64,000 nucleotides of DNA from Chrysomallon squamiferum (lineage: Eukaryota > Mollusca > Gastropoda > Neomphalida > Peltospiridae). Within the stretch, counting starts at the first letter, position 1. Each line of letters begins with the position of its first letter. A program made the position numbers and the translations under genes. Under the pieces are notes generated by a model. It worked only from the letters and a program-made list of their open reading frames with translations. It searched no databases and was not told the DNA's origin. Shown here one piece after another: positions 1 through 11,686 of this stretch. The DNA is taken from the NCBI GenBank assembly GCA_012295275.1, contig CM022677.1, positions 7,941,491-8,005,490 on the forward strand, in the 5' to 3' direction.

Positions 1-784
1 GTTTTTTCTTTAACTATGACATTTTCTTTTCTCTTTTCTGTCCTTGAATACTTTTTCCTTCCGTTCGGAGCACGTTCTAGTTCAGGAGCTAAAATTAACT
101 GTTCATTTGTCAGATTTAAAACTTGCTCTATCTGTCCCGCTAATTCTCTACCGTTAATTTCATAGTCATGAAATACGTTCTGAATTGTTTCAGTTCTTTG
201 TTTCTCTAGACTAATGTCCATCCAAATATGTACATAGTTGTATTTTTTCATTTTGTATGCAAGGCGACCTAATTGATAACAGTCTTCTGCTGATAATCTC
301 TGTATATATCGTTCATATATAAAACCGTCTGCTAATCTTGTCAGCATTTAATTTGTACGTGTCTTGAAGTCGAAACACAGCTGCAGCGACCCCTTCTAAA
401 TCTTCGTAACTTGGAAGATGTTCACGAATTTCTTGTAGTTCAGTTAATTCTGTCTGTGACGTAATACTTTCGTGAAGAATAGGCTGCACATCTCGTTCCC
501 AATCTAAAGTGAAACGTTTAATATATAAAAATGCACCAATTGGGTTGGCTATGTAACGATTTGGGTCTTTTAGTGCGATCGAACAGTGATGTTTTAATTT
601 GATCGGAAATTGTTTTCAACTTTTCCAATTTAGTTCCTTCTTCATAAACATGACTGAAATTTCTTAATGCTGTTCCCAAGTCTCTTCCTGCTAGTACAGA
701 GCTGTACAGATGTGATACGGACGTAAACAGTTCTGAATTCACAGCTGATAAAAGCAAAACTAAAATAATGAACTGCTGATACAT
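1..784 (-). pseudogene. P4HA: Prolyl 4-hydroxylase alpha subunit, N-terminal part, two frameshifts, runs off left edge
   Basis: P4HA is the catalytic subunit of the ER enzyme that hydroxylates collagen prolines. Reading leftwards from the ATG at 784-782, the protein opens with a clear signal peptide (MYQQFIILVLLLSAVNS) followed by ELFTSVSHLYSSVL, the start of the P4Ha N-terminal domain. It continues through LEKLKTISDQI, IGAFLYIKRFTLDWERD, RLQDTYKLNADKI and EDCYQLGRLAYKM, all hallmark stretches of the dimerisation and peptide-binding region. About 255 codons lie here without an intron. The dioxygenase domain would lie beyond position 1. Two +1 frameshifts interrupt it: an extra base in the run near 567-572 (after the DRTK motif) and one near 333-335 (after NADK). 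Each side resumes good homology at once, so either this copy is a recent pseudogene or the assembly has indels. Molluscs carry many P4HA paralogues, so a decayed copy is plausible. Confidence 0.88.
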
Positions 785-1058
785 ATTTGAAGGTGTCTAC
801 TAGTGTTATGAATACCTAAATATCTGGTATAAAAATAGAGTTATGATGAATATAATTCTAAATATGTATCAGTTTAAAATACGCAGGTTATTAAACTGAT
901 GGGGGGGGTGATAAAATGACACGTTTCATTATTTTATCTTTCATTTCTATTTCATTTTTTATTTTATTTTATTTTATTTATTTTATTATATTTATTTTTC
1001 TTATTTGTTGTACATTTGTTTTTATCTCCGAGTTTACATGTGTTTGTGTGTACGTATA

Positions 1059-1090
<32 letters not shown>

Positions 1091-1469
1091 TGTATGAAAC
1101 ACTTTTGGTATGTTAAGTTTCTGTTATCCTTTAATGTAACTACCTATTTTTCTATTTGTCTGCCTGTCTTTCTATCATGATGGAAATTACATTAATAATT
1201 TGATTATGTCAGAACAAAGTAAGATAGAGTAGAAAAAACACTCCTCAAGAAGAAATGAAAAATATACAGTTTTTGGATGTGGATGAGCCTTCAGAAAGAA
1301 AGAACAGAAAACAATTCAGGAAGAATTTCGATATGGAGTCTAATTAAATGTCAGTTTTAAGTTATTAATCTTGTATGCAAACTCTGATATTAGCAGCATT
1401 AAGTAAATAAAGTAAATAAATATTAGGGTACAGTAACGTGATATTAGCCATATTAACGAAAAGATTTGT

Positions 1470-1502
<33 letters not shown>

Positions 1503-2090
1503 GTTGTTGTTGTTGTTGTTGTTGTTAAACCTTAAAAAATTAGTATAAAGAATAAACATAATAAAATACTCATAAAATTACGAAACAACAACAACAACAA
1601 CAATAACAACAAATAAAAATAAAAATAATATATTATTTGCTTTCTAAGAGAGACAGACAGAGACAGAGCCAGAGTATGGGCTGTTATAAATCTATAGAAA
1701 CAAGTCAGTATTCCTGTCTCCCATCTCACTATTTTAATTTTTGCTCGTTAATATCAGTAATTACTCTTTAAAACAAAATAACAAATATTTACCTTTTGTA
1801 AAGTGTATATAGTCAATAGAAAATAATAAGAAAAAAAAAAGAAAAGAAGAACAATAGAAAGAAAAGGAAAATAATAAGGTAAAAATAAATATAAGAATTT
1901 AGATATGATTAAGGTGTTTTACAACAATTTCATTTTGCATATATTCAGCATTTGTTGCATTTTAAATGTCTGTATGATAATTTTTGTTTCATTATCGCAA
2001 CATTAAATCAGTTTGAACACATCTGGTTGATAATTTGATGCAGCAGCATATGATTTCCATGCCATATCGGTTTCTATAAATTTCCATATC
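785..2090. other. AT-rich intergenic DNA with small microsatellites
   Basis: No gene is seen. It holds a short TG tract (about 1057-1092), an (ATT)n run merging into (TTG)n at 1471-1527, and AAC-type repeats at 1585-1615. Short open frames here are low-complexity. Confidence 0.6.
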
Positions 2091-4080
2091 TATTTTTCTA
2101 TTTTTCTGTCTTTCACTCTGTATTCATCCAGCAATCTAATTGTCTTTCTGACTCTCTGTCTGTCTGTTCATCTATTCATCTATTCTTCTCTTTTTATAAA
2201 TTTGTAAATTTGTCAACACTTTGGGTCTGTTCATCAGTCACTCTGTTAAACTTACAGATATTAAAACCTTCAGTCTCTTTGTCCAGCTGTCTGTCCATAT
2301 AATCAATCAATCTAGCTATCTATGTGTTTGCTTCTATCTATCTCACTTTCTGTCTCTCAATCTCTCTTTAAACTGCTCTGTATTTGAACATATTTGTCAC
2401 TCTAATCTGTGTCTCTAACTATCTGAATCTGTTATTCTGTCCATTAATCTTTCTCTCGCTATCTGCATTTTTGTCTGCCTGTCCACTCTGTGTTTCTGTA
2501 TGTTAGTCTAACCAGTCAGCCTTATTATAACCATCTACAATCCATGTGACCATGCTTTTCACTATCTATCGGTCCACCTATCTGTCTATCTATCAACCTG
2601 TCTCTTTATCATTCATCATCAGTTCATCTATATAGTGAATATCTATCACTTGTTTCTCTCTCTGCCTTTATCACTTCTATGTCTCTCCTCTGATAAATGT
2701 GTCATTTCTATGTCTCTCTACACATACCTGTATCTCAAATCACTCTGTGCCTAAATGTCAATTACCTGTCTGTGTCTCTCCACCTATCTCTGTCACTTGT
2801 CCCTTTCGCTATATCCCTAATACTTGTCTATATCACTCTAAATATCGTCACTGTTTTCTGTCTCTCCACCTATATTTTTATCACTTGTCTGTCTCTATCT
2901 ACACCTATATCTCTATCCCATGAGTTTCTCTATCTATATCTCTTTATTTTTATCTTGATTATTTATCTCTGTCTCTCTAACTATGTCTGTCCCATGACTA
3001 AGCCTTCCTACCTATTATCTTCTCTATCATTTGGCTCTGCTTCTCGCTATCTTTACCTCTATCACATCTGTCCCTCTACGTTTCTATCTATCTCTCTATC
3101 TGTATCTTTATCTCGTTCTGTACCTTGATAACGTCTGTCTCTGAACCATATCTCTATCACTTCTCTCTGTTTACATATATTTCTGTTGCTTGTTTCTGAT
3201 TCTCTACCAGCATGTCTAGTACTTGTACATCTCTCTACCATTATCTCTATAACTGCATTTCTCTCTATATTTATCATTATCATTTGTCTCCATGTCTCAA
3301 CTTATATCTCTATCACAGTCTGCCTAATCTTTATCTCTATCATTTGTCGTTCTACCTTTATCTTTGACTTGTCTCCTTCTCTTAACCTACATCACTAATA
3401 CGTGTCTCTGACTCTCTATCTGTATCTCTATCGCATGACTCGCTGTACCCGTATCTCTGTACCCGTGTCTCTTTTCTAACTACTTCTGTCTATCCCATGA
3501 ATCAGAATATCAATCATTTGTTTGCCTCTCCTTATATCTCTATCATTTGTCTCTGTCTCTCTACCTTTATTTCTATCATCTTTTTTCTATTTACATTTAT
3601 CTATCATTTTTCCGTGACTCTTTAGCTATATCTCTATCATTTGTCTCCTTCTCTTAACAATAACTTATCTGTATCATTATTAATTATCTTTTGATAGGTG
3701 TTCACTAACATAAATTAGAGTTATGTCCCTTACGTGAGATGTACTCACAGAGCAAAGTAAAAATTACATTAATTGGTGGTATCTCCCTTTACTGATATTT
3801 GTTCAAAAACATAGATTAGAGTTAGGTCCGTTACATGAGATGTACTCACTAAGCTTATTATGCTAATTATCCGTACGGGATAAATGGAACCTCCAGAAAC
3901 GCCGAGATTCGATCCAGATATCAGTCATTTGTTTGTCTCTACTTATAACTCTATCACTTGTCTCTGTCTCTCTATCATCTTTTTTCTCTCTACGTTTATC
4001 TATCATTTTTCTCTGACTCTTTATCTATATCTCTATCATTTGTCTCCTTCTCTGTACCAATAACTTATCTGTCTGTATAC
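2090..4080. repeat. Degenerate pyrimidine-rich minisatellite field
   Basis: About 2 kb is dominated by imperfect repeats of phrases such as TATCTCTATCA, TTTGTCTCTGTCTCTC and CTACCTTTATC. The strand bias (C+T on +) is strong and no unit is kept exactly. Open frames on either strand are by-products (Ser/Leu/Tyr-rich on +, Arg/Glu-rich on -). The array is interrupted at 3710-3925 by a short interspersed element. Confidence 0.7.
3712..3925 (+). mobile_element. Short interspersed element copies (AGTTATGTCCCTT type)
   Basis: TTAGAGTTATGTCCCTTACG begins a block at about 3714 and recurs diverged at about 3815. The second copy continues through ACTCACTAAGCTT, AATTATCCGTACGGGAT and ATGGAACCTCC to AGATTCGATCC, which resembles a tRNA-type B box. 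Related copies lie at 4090-4215. Dispersed short copies with this core are frequent in molluscan genomes as I know them; assignment to a named SINE family is not possible from here. Confidence 0.45.
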
Positions 4081-4084
4081 CTTA

Positions 4085-4215
4085 TATAGATTAGAGTTAT
4101 TTCCCTTACGTGAGATGTACTCACAAACTTAGGTTAGAGTTATGTCCCTTACGTGAGATGTACTCACTAAGCTTTCAGTTAATTATCCGTACGGGATTAA
4201 TGGAACCTCCCAAAA
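4085..4215 (+). mobile_element. Second cluster of the same interspersed element
   Basis: Two head-to-tail copies begin at about 4090 (AGTTATTTCCCTTACG) and 4133 (AGTTATGTCCCTTACG). The second extends through ACTCACTAAGCTTTCAG, ATCCGTACGGGATTAATGG and AACCTCC, matching the copy at 3815-3900. The partial first copy followed by a longer one reproduces the arrangement at 3712-3925. Confidence 0.45.
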
Positions 4216-4610
4216 CACCATTCATCAGTTTCCATATATGGTCAGATCATATGACCATACACTTCCCAGTGCTAATGAAATCTCCCAATAAAAGCAGTCA
4301 TGTTAATATATCTTGCTAGCTTTTACTCCACACTAAATACTTTAAAACATTATATAATGTAAGCTTTATAGAATAGGAAATTTCTCAACTTAAAATGTTG
4401 CCATACTTTCCAGAACAACTGCAGAGAGGTGTAGGTTATGAGGATTACTATGCTGACCAGCACGTGACCTAGATGAGCGTCTTACAGGAGCAGCATTTAC
4501 ATCTTGTGATGATGTCTGTCATCAGCTGTCATATTCACATCCCGTTCTATCTCACTACATCATTTATCAATCTGTGGAACATACGTGTTATTTTTATTGT
4601 CCCAAAACAG

Positions 4611-4703
4611 ATCTCTGCTGGCAATGCAAACAGTGAGAAGAGTGAGCAAACTGCCAGTCTTCCAGCAGAAGAGAAAATGAGTGTGTTGGAGAAAGGAATT
4701 TGA
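4611..4703 (+). CDS. Possible terminal coding exon, unrecognised
   Basis: After an acceptor-like CCCAAAACAG, an open frame of 30 codons reads ISAGNANSEKSEQTASLPAE, then EKMSVLEKGI and TGA. The composition (Ser, Glu, Lys, Ala) is unlike surrounding low-complexity DNA, and 4400-5400 is less AT-rich than its neighbours. I do not recognise a family. It may also be chance or an untranslated exon. Confidence 0.22.
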   Translation: MSAGNANSEKSEQTASLPAEEKMSVLEKGI

Positions 4704-5981
4704 GCACCTACACATTGTGGAAGCAGAAAGAAAAGTTATAACAAATTGGTAGACAAGTGTAAAATTGTAATTTCTGAAGCTGGTATAACCTGCAGTTCAA
4801 CTCATTTAGAACTTCTCATTGACTCAGTGCTGCAGTGTGTTTGCTGTTAGTGTTAAATCAGTGGTGAACTGGACACACTGGTGAAGGTGAATGTATCATT
4901 CTTAAGACAAACAAGAATGGAAAGTTCTGTGTTAGGTGTTTATCTTTATTGGGCTGTGTTTACAATTTTCTTCATGTAGTTGCTGAAAGTTTGCCTGTTT
5001 TGTGAGGTATGAGAACTGGCTGGAGTTTCTATGGTGATGGACACTGCAGTAGCTGCATGCTAATGACTTGAGTTTTGTCACTGTGTACATTTTGTTGTGT
5101 GTCTGCAGGTCTGTCAGAGGCCACACTCAGGTAACTGTGACTTATTTCTGTTTGTTGGTAGTTGTAGTTTTATTTGTTGTCATGGTAGGTTTGCTGTCAA
5201 CGATAAGTGTGATCCAGTAGGTTGCTTTTCCCTCCATATAATGACATTAACTGGCTTGGCTGTGTTTGTGAATGCATCTTCTGGGTTTTTTTTCCATCAT
5301 TTGGCTTCGTGTTGTTGTTGTTGTTGATATGCACACTGTTTTACTGTTTGCTGAGGCAGAGTCTAGTGTAGGTAATTCCCAGTAAGAAAATGTTGATCCC
5401 AGATGTTTAAAAAAAAGATCTTTAAGAGTTTTGTGGTGATCCTGAAATAAATTTTCCTTGGGTTGTTACTTTTTGTTTATATATAAACAAACATTTCCCA
5501 CATGTTAGGTTCACTCCCTTCATCCTCCATATCCCTACTGTTTTTATTTGTTTGTAAGGATACCAAAATGTTCAAATTTTCATTATTTTCTGTTCAGGGT
5601 TTTGTCTGTGTCAGTGTTTGTTGGTGATTTATCGTGTTTTTCTATTTATCACCTTATTGCTTCTGGTCAACATTTTTTCTTTTTTAAAAAACAAATTTTG
5701 CCTTTTTAACCTGCTGACTTTTGGAAATCCTAATTTTCATTGCTGAATCATCTGAATTAGTGATTTTTATGTTTTCCATGTTGTTGTGTTTTTAGAGGTC
5801 GGTTTGTTGTTATTTTTCCTGGTTCTGAATGTCTAATGTGTGTAGTTGAGTGTATAACTGGATGTTAAATATTTATACTTCTAATGTGTCTCCATTTACT
5901 TTAACACACACACACAAACACACACAGACACATACACACACAGACACACACACAGACCTTGCTTGCACTTAATACAAATAA

Positions 5982-6088
5982 TAACGTGTGTAGAACTGAA
6001 TAAAATAATATTATAAAATTTATTATTAACTTTTACCTTGGTAACAAAATTTAAAAGACAAACAAATAATAAACACATCACCAAAACA
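5982..6088 (+). repeat. 107-bp direct repeat, copy 1
   Basis: From TAACGTGTGTAGAACTGAAT to CACATCACCAAAACA this segment recurs at 7712-7818 with only about two base differences. A CA-rich tract lies immediately upstream of this copy, while copy 2 has one immediately downstream. Confidence 0.85.
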
Positions 6089-7139
6089 AGTGAAAATTGT
6101 ACATAAAATGATATAACATGAATAATTATCAACTGTATGAAGAGAAATAAGACTGTTTTATACTTTATTTATTTGCTTAGTTATTTAGTTATTCTACTTT
6201 GCTATCATGTAACTTGTTTGTTTGATATGCTAGTGAACTATCCATTTTGTTCTTCTTTTCAGTTTGCTTCAACTCACTAAATATTCAACATTGAATAAAT
6301 TATAGAAACTAATAAACTGTGTTCAGTTATTTTTGTGAAAAGAAAATATGTAATAATGACAATATTAACAGAGGATATTATCAAATAATTAGACTTAAAG
6401 GGATAAGCAGTTCTGTGAATATAATTGTATATCTAAATAGATTCTGTGTTATATATTAACATTTCAACATATCAGCACTAAAAACTTCCACAATGATACT
6501 ATTTTAAGAGTTATCATTAAAAATTAACTGTAAATAATTTAAATCATACACAGTCATGAATCATAGTTGTATTTGTTACCAAGTAATATCCAGACACATT
6601 CCACTTACTGTTCAGAAAGTTTAATAGAAAATTAATAGATGTAGGTAACATAAAAAAGTAATCTGTATTGGTCCTTTTCATGTATCTTGTTAAAACTTTT
6701 TTTTAATTTTTGTTACTATTCTGTTTTGTTTTTTGCAAATTTTATTATTCTTAAAAGACTGAACTGAAGTAATAATAAATAAAATATATATATAAACATT
6801 TTTTGGTGTAGTTACTTTTTGTCTGTCAGTTAGTTGATGAAAAACTGGCTTATTTTTGTATTTTGATGGTTTTTATTAAATGTGGTTCTCTTAAAGTAAT
6901 CATTTATAATTATTCCTATCTACATTTTTTTTTAAATTAGTATTATTGTTTTTTTTTTTTTTGTTTTTTTTCTTTTTCTTTTTTCAGTTTTTTCTATGAA
7001 TAAAATTATTTTATTTAATTTTAATGCAGTTGTTATCTTTATTGTTAGTCTTTTACTTGTATATTTGTTTCATTTTGTTTATGATAGTATTTGTTTAAAA
7101 TACTATACTTTTGGAAACTGATCTAAAGTGAAAATAATA

Positions 7140-7545
7140 CAAAAACATTGACGATGTGATTTTTGTTATTGTTATATAAGGACATTCATGAACACGTATG
7201 TCATTTACCTGTATTAAAATATTAATTCAAAATGTTAATGTTAAAAAACAGAACAAAAAGAATCAAAAATCTAAAATGTGAAAGTATAATACTTGTTATT
7301 TTTTATATCAGAATATTCATGAAAACTTTTATTAAATACCTGTATTACAGTATTAATTCAAAATGTTATTGGTAAAAACAGAAATAAAATAATATAAAAT
7401 CTAAAATGTGATGTTATAGTACTTATTATTTTATATCAGGACATTCATGAAAACTTATATTAATTCAAAATGTTTTTGTTAAAAACAGAACTAAAAGAAT
7501 CTAAAATCTAAAATGTAATATTATAGTACTTGTTTTTGTCAGTCA
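7140..7545 (+). repeat. About three copies of a ~110-130-bp tandem repeat
   Basis: Each copy carries, in order, AAAATCTAAAATGTGA, TAGTACTTGTTATTTT, ATATCAGGACATTCATGAA, TTAATTCAAAATGTT and AAAAACAGAACTAAAAGAAT. Copies differ by small indels; the last is truncated before 7545. Confidence 0.7.
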
Positions 7546-7711
7546 CTGAATGATTCATGAAAGTTTGACATTCATGAATTTTTTCTTTTATTTTAAGACA
7601 CTTTAAACTTTATTTAAAATGTTCTAAATGTGACATGACTTTTATATTCAAGTCTGCAGTCAACACTAAATAATTTCTTCATATTATTTAAGTTAAAAAG
7701 CTATATAACTG

Positions 7712-7818
7712 TAACGTGTGTAGAACTGAATAAAATAATATTATAAAATATATTATTAACTTTTACCTTGGTAACAAAATTTAAAAAACAAACAAATAAT
7801 AAACACATCACCAAAACA
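7712..7818 (+). repeat. 107-bp direct repeat, copy 2
   Basis: Near-identical partner of 5982-6088, 1,730 bp downstream. It runs straight into the 27-bp CA-rich minisatellite. Confidence 0.85.
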
Positions 7819-7985
7819 CATGCACACACACTGACACACAAAACACATGCACACACACTGACACACAAAACACATGCACACACACTGACACACAAAACAC
7901 ATGCACACACACTGACACACAAAACACATTCACACACACTGACACACACAAACACATTCACACATCACACTGACACACAAAACAC
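7804..7985 (+). repeat. 27-bp CA-rich minisatellite, about 6 copies
   Basis: Units of AAAACACATGCACACACAC plus TGACACAC repeat with a 27-bp period (nine codons), so open frames exist on both strands (Thr/His-rich on +, Cys/Val-rich on -). These are repeat artefacts. The last units vary (ATTCACAC). Confidence 0.85.
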
Positions 7986-8152
7986 CCACCCAAGGTAAAA
8001 GTGCTTTACCATGTTAACTGTAAAAGTTTAATTTCTTTTAAACACAGATAATAAATTCTTCTCATTTTCCTTCTTTTTTCATTTCTTAATTGTTGATTTT
8101 AATTTATTCTTATTTAGATTTTGTTTTTTACTTTACTTATTTATAATGTTGT

Positions 8153-8183
<31 letters not shown>

Positions 8184-9084
8184 TTTTAGTTTATCCATTT
8201 ATTTATTTTAATTTGTATTGTTATTTTAATTTTCTTGTTCTTATCAAACCAAATTAAAATCATCATTGGTATTGATGTTTCAGAAATGAATTTAAAGAAC
8301 CTTTTTTATGAAAAATGAATTGAGAGAAATATTTTTAAAATTTCTTATCTTTTAAGATACATATACTAATTATTAAAGTTATTAATAGCTGTGCTTTGTC
8401 ATGTTTTAAATATCTCATTTCAAACTTTATATAAACCTTATAATTGTTTTATTAAAAAATAAATAAATAAAAAATAGATGATCTGAAAATGATCTATGAA
8501 GAGATCTGTGTTTCCTTTCATGAACTTTTTTCTACAGTACAGTTCAGTTAAGTTATTAACGGAATCAGATTAAAAATATTTTTTCACATGTCTCTTTAAA
8601 AACACATTTCCTCCTTCCATCATAATATTAGTGTTTAATGTAAAAGCAAAAACATATATATACTGTTAAATAAAACATTAATTCCTTCTTTTTCTTGTTA
8701 ACATATGTTACATATTATACTTATTATAATCAATAAGTACTATTATAATGTTTGTTATTGTTGCTATTATTATTACTACTACTATTATTGTTGTCATTAA
8801 TTATTATTATTTAATTTATTATATTCATCATTATCATTATTATACACATTAATTATACAGACAGAGACAGGTAGGTGAATGTAGAGGTAGCTGTACAGAC
8901 AGACAGAAACAATATAAAATAGTTTTAAAATTTAAATGAAATAATGACATAAGAATTTTATTTTAATCACATAAATATGTTATTGGAGTTTTGTTTGATT
9001 ACACTGGACTATGTAGAAGTAGATTTTAAATATCACAACATTCTTTAAAATAATTACTTTACAGAATAACATAATAGTTTAGGG

Positions 9085-9087
<3 letters not shown>

Positions 9088-9163
<76 letters not shown>
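9088..9163 (+). repeat. (GT)n microsatellite
   Basis: About 38 uninterrupted GT units, followed by a short GA-rich tail. Such tracts can adopt Z-DNA. Confidence 0.95.
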
Positions 9164-9169
<6 letters not shown>

Positions 9170-9659
9170 CAAGAGAGACAGAGAGAGAGAAATAACAAAT
9201 CACACACACACATAGATTGACAGCAGCATATGCATGTAGATGATGGATAGATAAACAGAACTGACAATGAGATGTGTAGAGGATGGTGTGCTTTGTTGTG
9301 TTGAGACAGAAAGGATGATAGAAATATGTACAAATGTATAACTGTAGAGATGCTCATGTAGACAGGCAGGTTTATGGAAAAAGATTTTTATTGGACTTTG
9401 ATGTAAAGAATTGTAAAAAGAAATTACCTTGAAAGACTGAGTATATTGAAATATCTTTAGTATTCTTGGCTTTTAGGAATTATTTTACTATTAATATGTC
9501 ATTGATAATCCAAACAAACAGCTTTCTGTCCACTGCTCTATCCCTATGTTCATTCATAATAATGTTATCTCCAGAATGTCCTTATGTTCTTTCTCATACA
9601 CATATGCCTATCAGCTTAGCTCTCTATATATCTCTGTATCTGTCTGTATGTCTGTTATC

Positions 9660-10085
9660 TTATGTCTTCCTCTCTGTCAGTCTATCTCACTAATTATATA
9701 CCCTTCTCATTATACACATCTCTCTGTATGTCTGTGTCTGTTAGTCTATCTCACTAATTATATACCCTTCTCATTATACACATCTCTCTGTATGTCTGGC
9801 TCTGTGTCTGTCAGTCTATCTCACTAATTATATACCCTTCTCATTATACACATCTCTCTGTATGTCTGTGTCTGTGTCTGTCAGTCTATCTCACTAATTA
9901 TATACTCTTCTCATTACACACATCTCTCTGTATGTCTGGCTCTGTGTCTGTCAGTCTATCTCACTAATTATATACCCTTCTCTTTATACACATCTCTCTG
10001 TATGTCTGGCTCTGTGTCTGTCAGTCTATCTCACTAATTATATACCTTCTCATTATACACATTTCTCTGTATGTCTGTGTTTATC
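9660..10085 (+). repeat. ~70-bp minisatellite, six copies
   Basis: Each unit includes TCAGTCTATCTCACTAATTA, TATACCCTTCTCATTATACA, CATCTCTCTGTATGTCTG and a GCTCTGTGTCTG link. The period is 62-70 bp, varying mainly in the TCTG link. Short open frames inside are repeat by-products. Confidence 0.85.
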
Positions 10086-10553
10086 AAACTTCTAGTCTAT
10101 CTTTTCATTTATCTCTCAGATATACATACACACTCTTGCACACACATTATACATATAGACCCATTTTCTCTCAGTAATAAGAAATCACATATTCACACAC
10201 ATACATACATATCATATCTAACACTTAGCTAGATGAATGTGACAGTGTAGGATGGAGACAGGCAAATACAGAAGGATGAAATTGTCTTTGTTGTCCCAGT
10301 ATTGGTCAGTTGTATTGGACAATATTTTAATTTTTGAAACATTTTCACTTTGATGTGAACACTGTCAGTGTATATTAACAGACAGTCACATTTTGATCAA
10401 TTGTTCTCATTTGCAATCATTTAAACATAATCTTTTTCAAACAACAGGCTTATCTTGATTTTTTATCACTTTATCCTATACACACAATGCACTGCTTCTA
10501 AGTTAGTTCTCAGTAGTCATGAATTTCATTATGGTGTTTATGGTCATTTTATT

Positions 10554-10556
<3 letters not shown>

Positions 10557-10618
<62 letters not shown>

Positions 10619-10644
10619 AGTGTGTGTGTGTGTGTGTGTGTGTG
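10557..10644 (+). repeat. (TC)n followed by (TG)n
   Basis: About 60 bp of TC units joined through GAG to about 26 bp of TG units, a common compound microsatellite. Confidence 0.95.
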
Positions 10645-10649
10645 CAGAA

Positions 10650-11206
10650 AATACCTGTGTCCATCTGAACTGCAGTTTCTCAGAAATGTGCTGGTTTTTT
10701 TTTATTGAAACAGTCTCTCCTCCACTGATCCAGTCTGATTATTTATATAAAAAAAAAAATAAAATAAATAAAATTAAAAATAAAATTAAAAAATAAATAA
10801 ATAAATAAATAAATAAATAAATACATACAATGATAGTGACAGGCCAGGAGTTGGTTCATTTAGCTTGGAAACAGGATATTTGAGCAAAACACAAAGGGTG
10901 TTTAATAAACAAGTGTTTAGCAGGTTGATAATAACTAGCCTGATATAGACACAAAATACACAAATAGTTGCATATATAACTGTAATACACATTCACATAC
11001 TTGCACTCATGCAGACAAATATACACAAACACTCATATACCACCATGTTTTAGAATAGTCATGTATATTCAAATCACACCAGCAATAACATGTATACATA
11101 CATGATACATGATATATATATATATAAAATATTCAAACACAAACACATACATGTAACTTTATCTTATGTCTGAAACCAGTTTTATACTTTTATATCAATA
11201 TAAATA

Positions 11207-11246
<40 letters not shown>

Positions 11247-11651
11247 ACACGAAGACACTGGATGTGTAAAAAACATAGATGAATGAAAGGATAAATGAAC
11301 AGAGACACATAATAAAATATTACACTAATGACTTTTATTCTCAGATGATCTCTACAGACTACAAACTAATCAGTGTTTCAGTGTAAACTAACACTGCATG
11401 TCTCTCTGTACACCAACTTAAACTACTAAGTCAAAGTTTACCATTCTACCTCTAGTTATCAATATAACATTACCTCAAACCTTTAATATTCTTAATACAA
11501 AAAGGCTTTTAATCTGGAAACACTTTTAGTATCTTTTCAATTTATACTGCACTTCTCCTAGTCAAAGAGTGTTATTAATACTACTACTACTACTACTAAT
11601 AATAATAATAATAGTAATAATAATTATAATATAATAATAATTGCAATAACA

Positions 11652-11686
<35 letters not shown>

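Larger units (their letters stand above)
5400..9080. other. AT-rich noncoding DNA with scattered repeats
   Basis: No gene is supported. Contents are a CA-rich tract at 5904-5957, a pair of 107-bp direct repeats, a ~130-bp tandem repeat at 7140-7545, a 27-bp minisatellite at 7804-7985 and an (ATT)n run near 8157-8181. Confidence 0.6.

Noticed and set aside
7701-7998. Paired Cys/Val-rich and Thr/His-rich frames
   Set aside because: Artefacts of the 27-bp CA-rich minisatellite.
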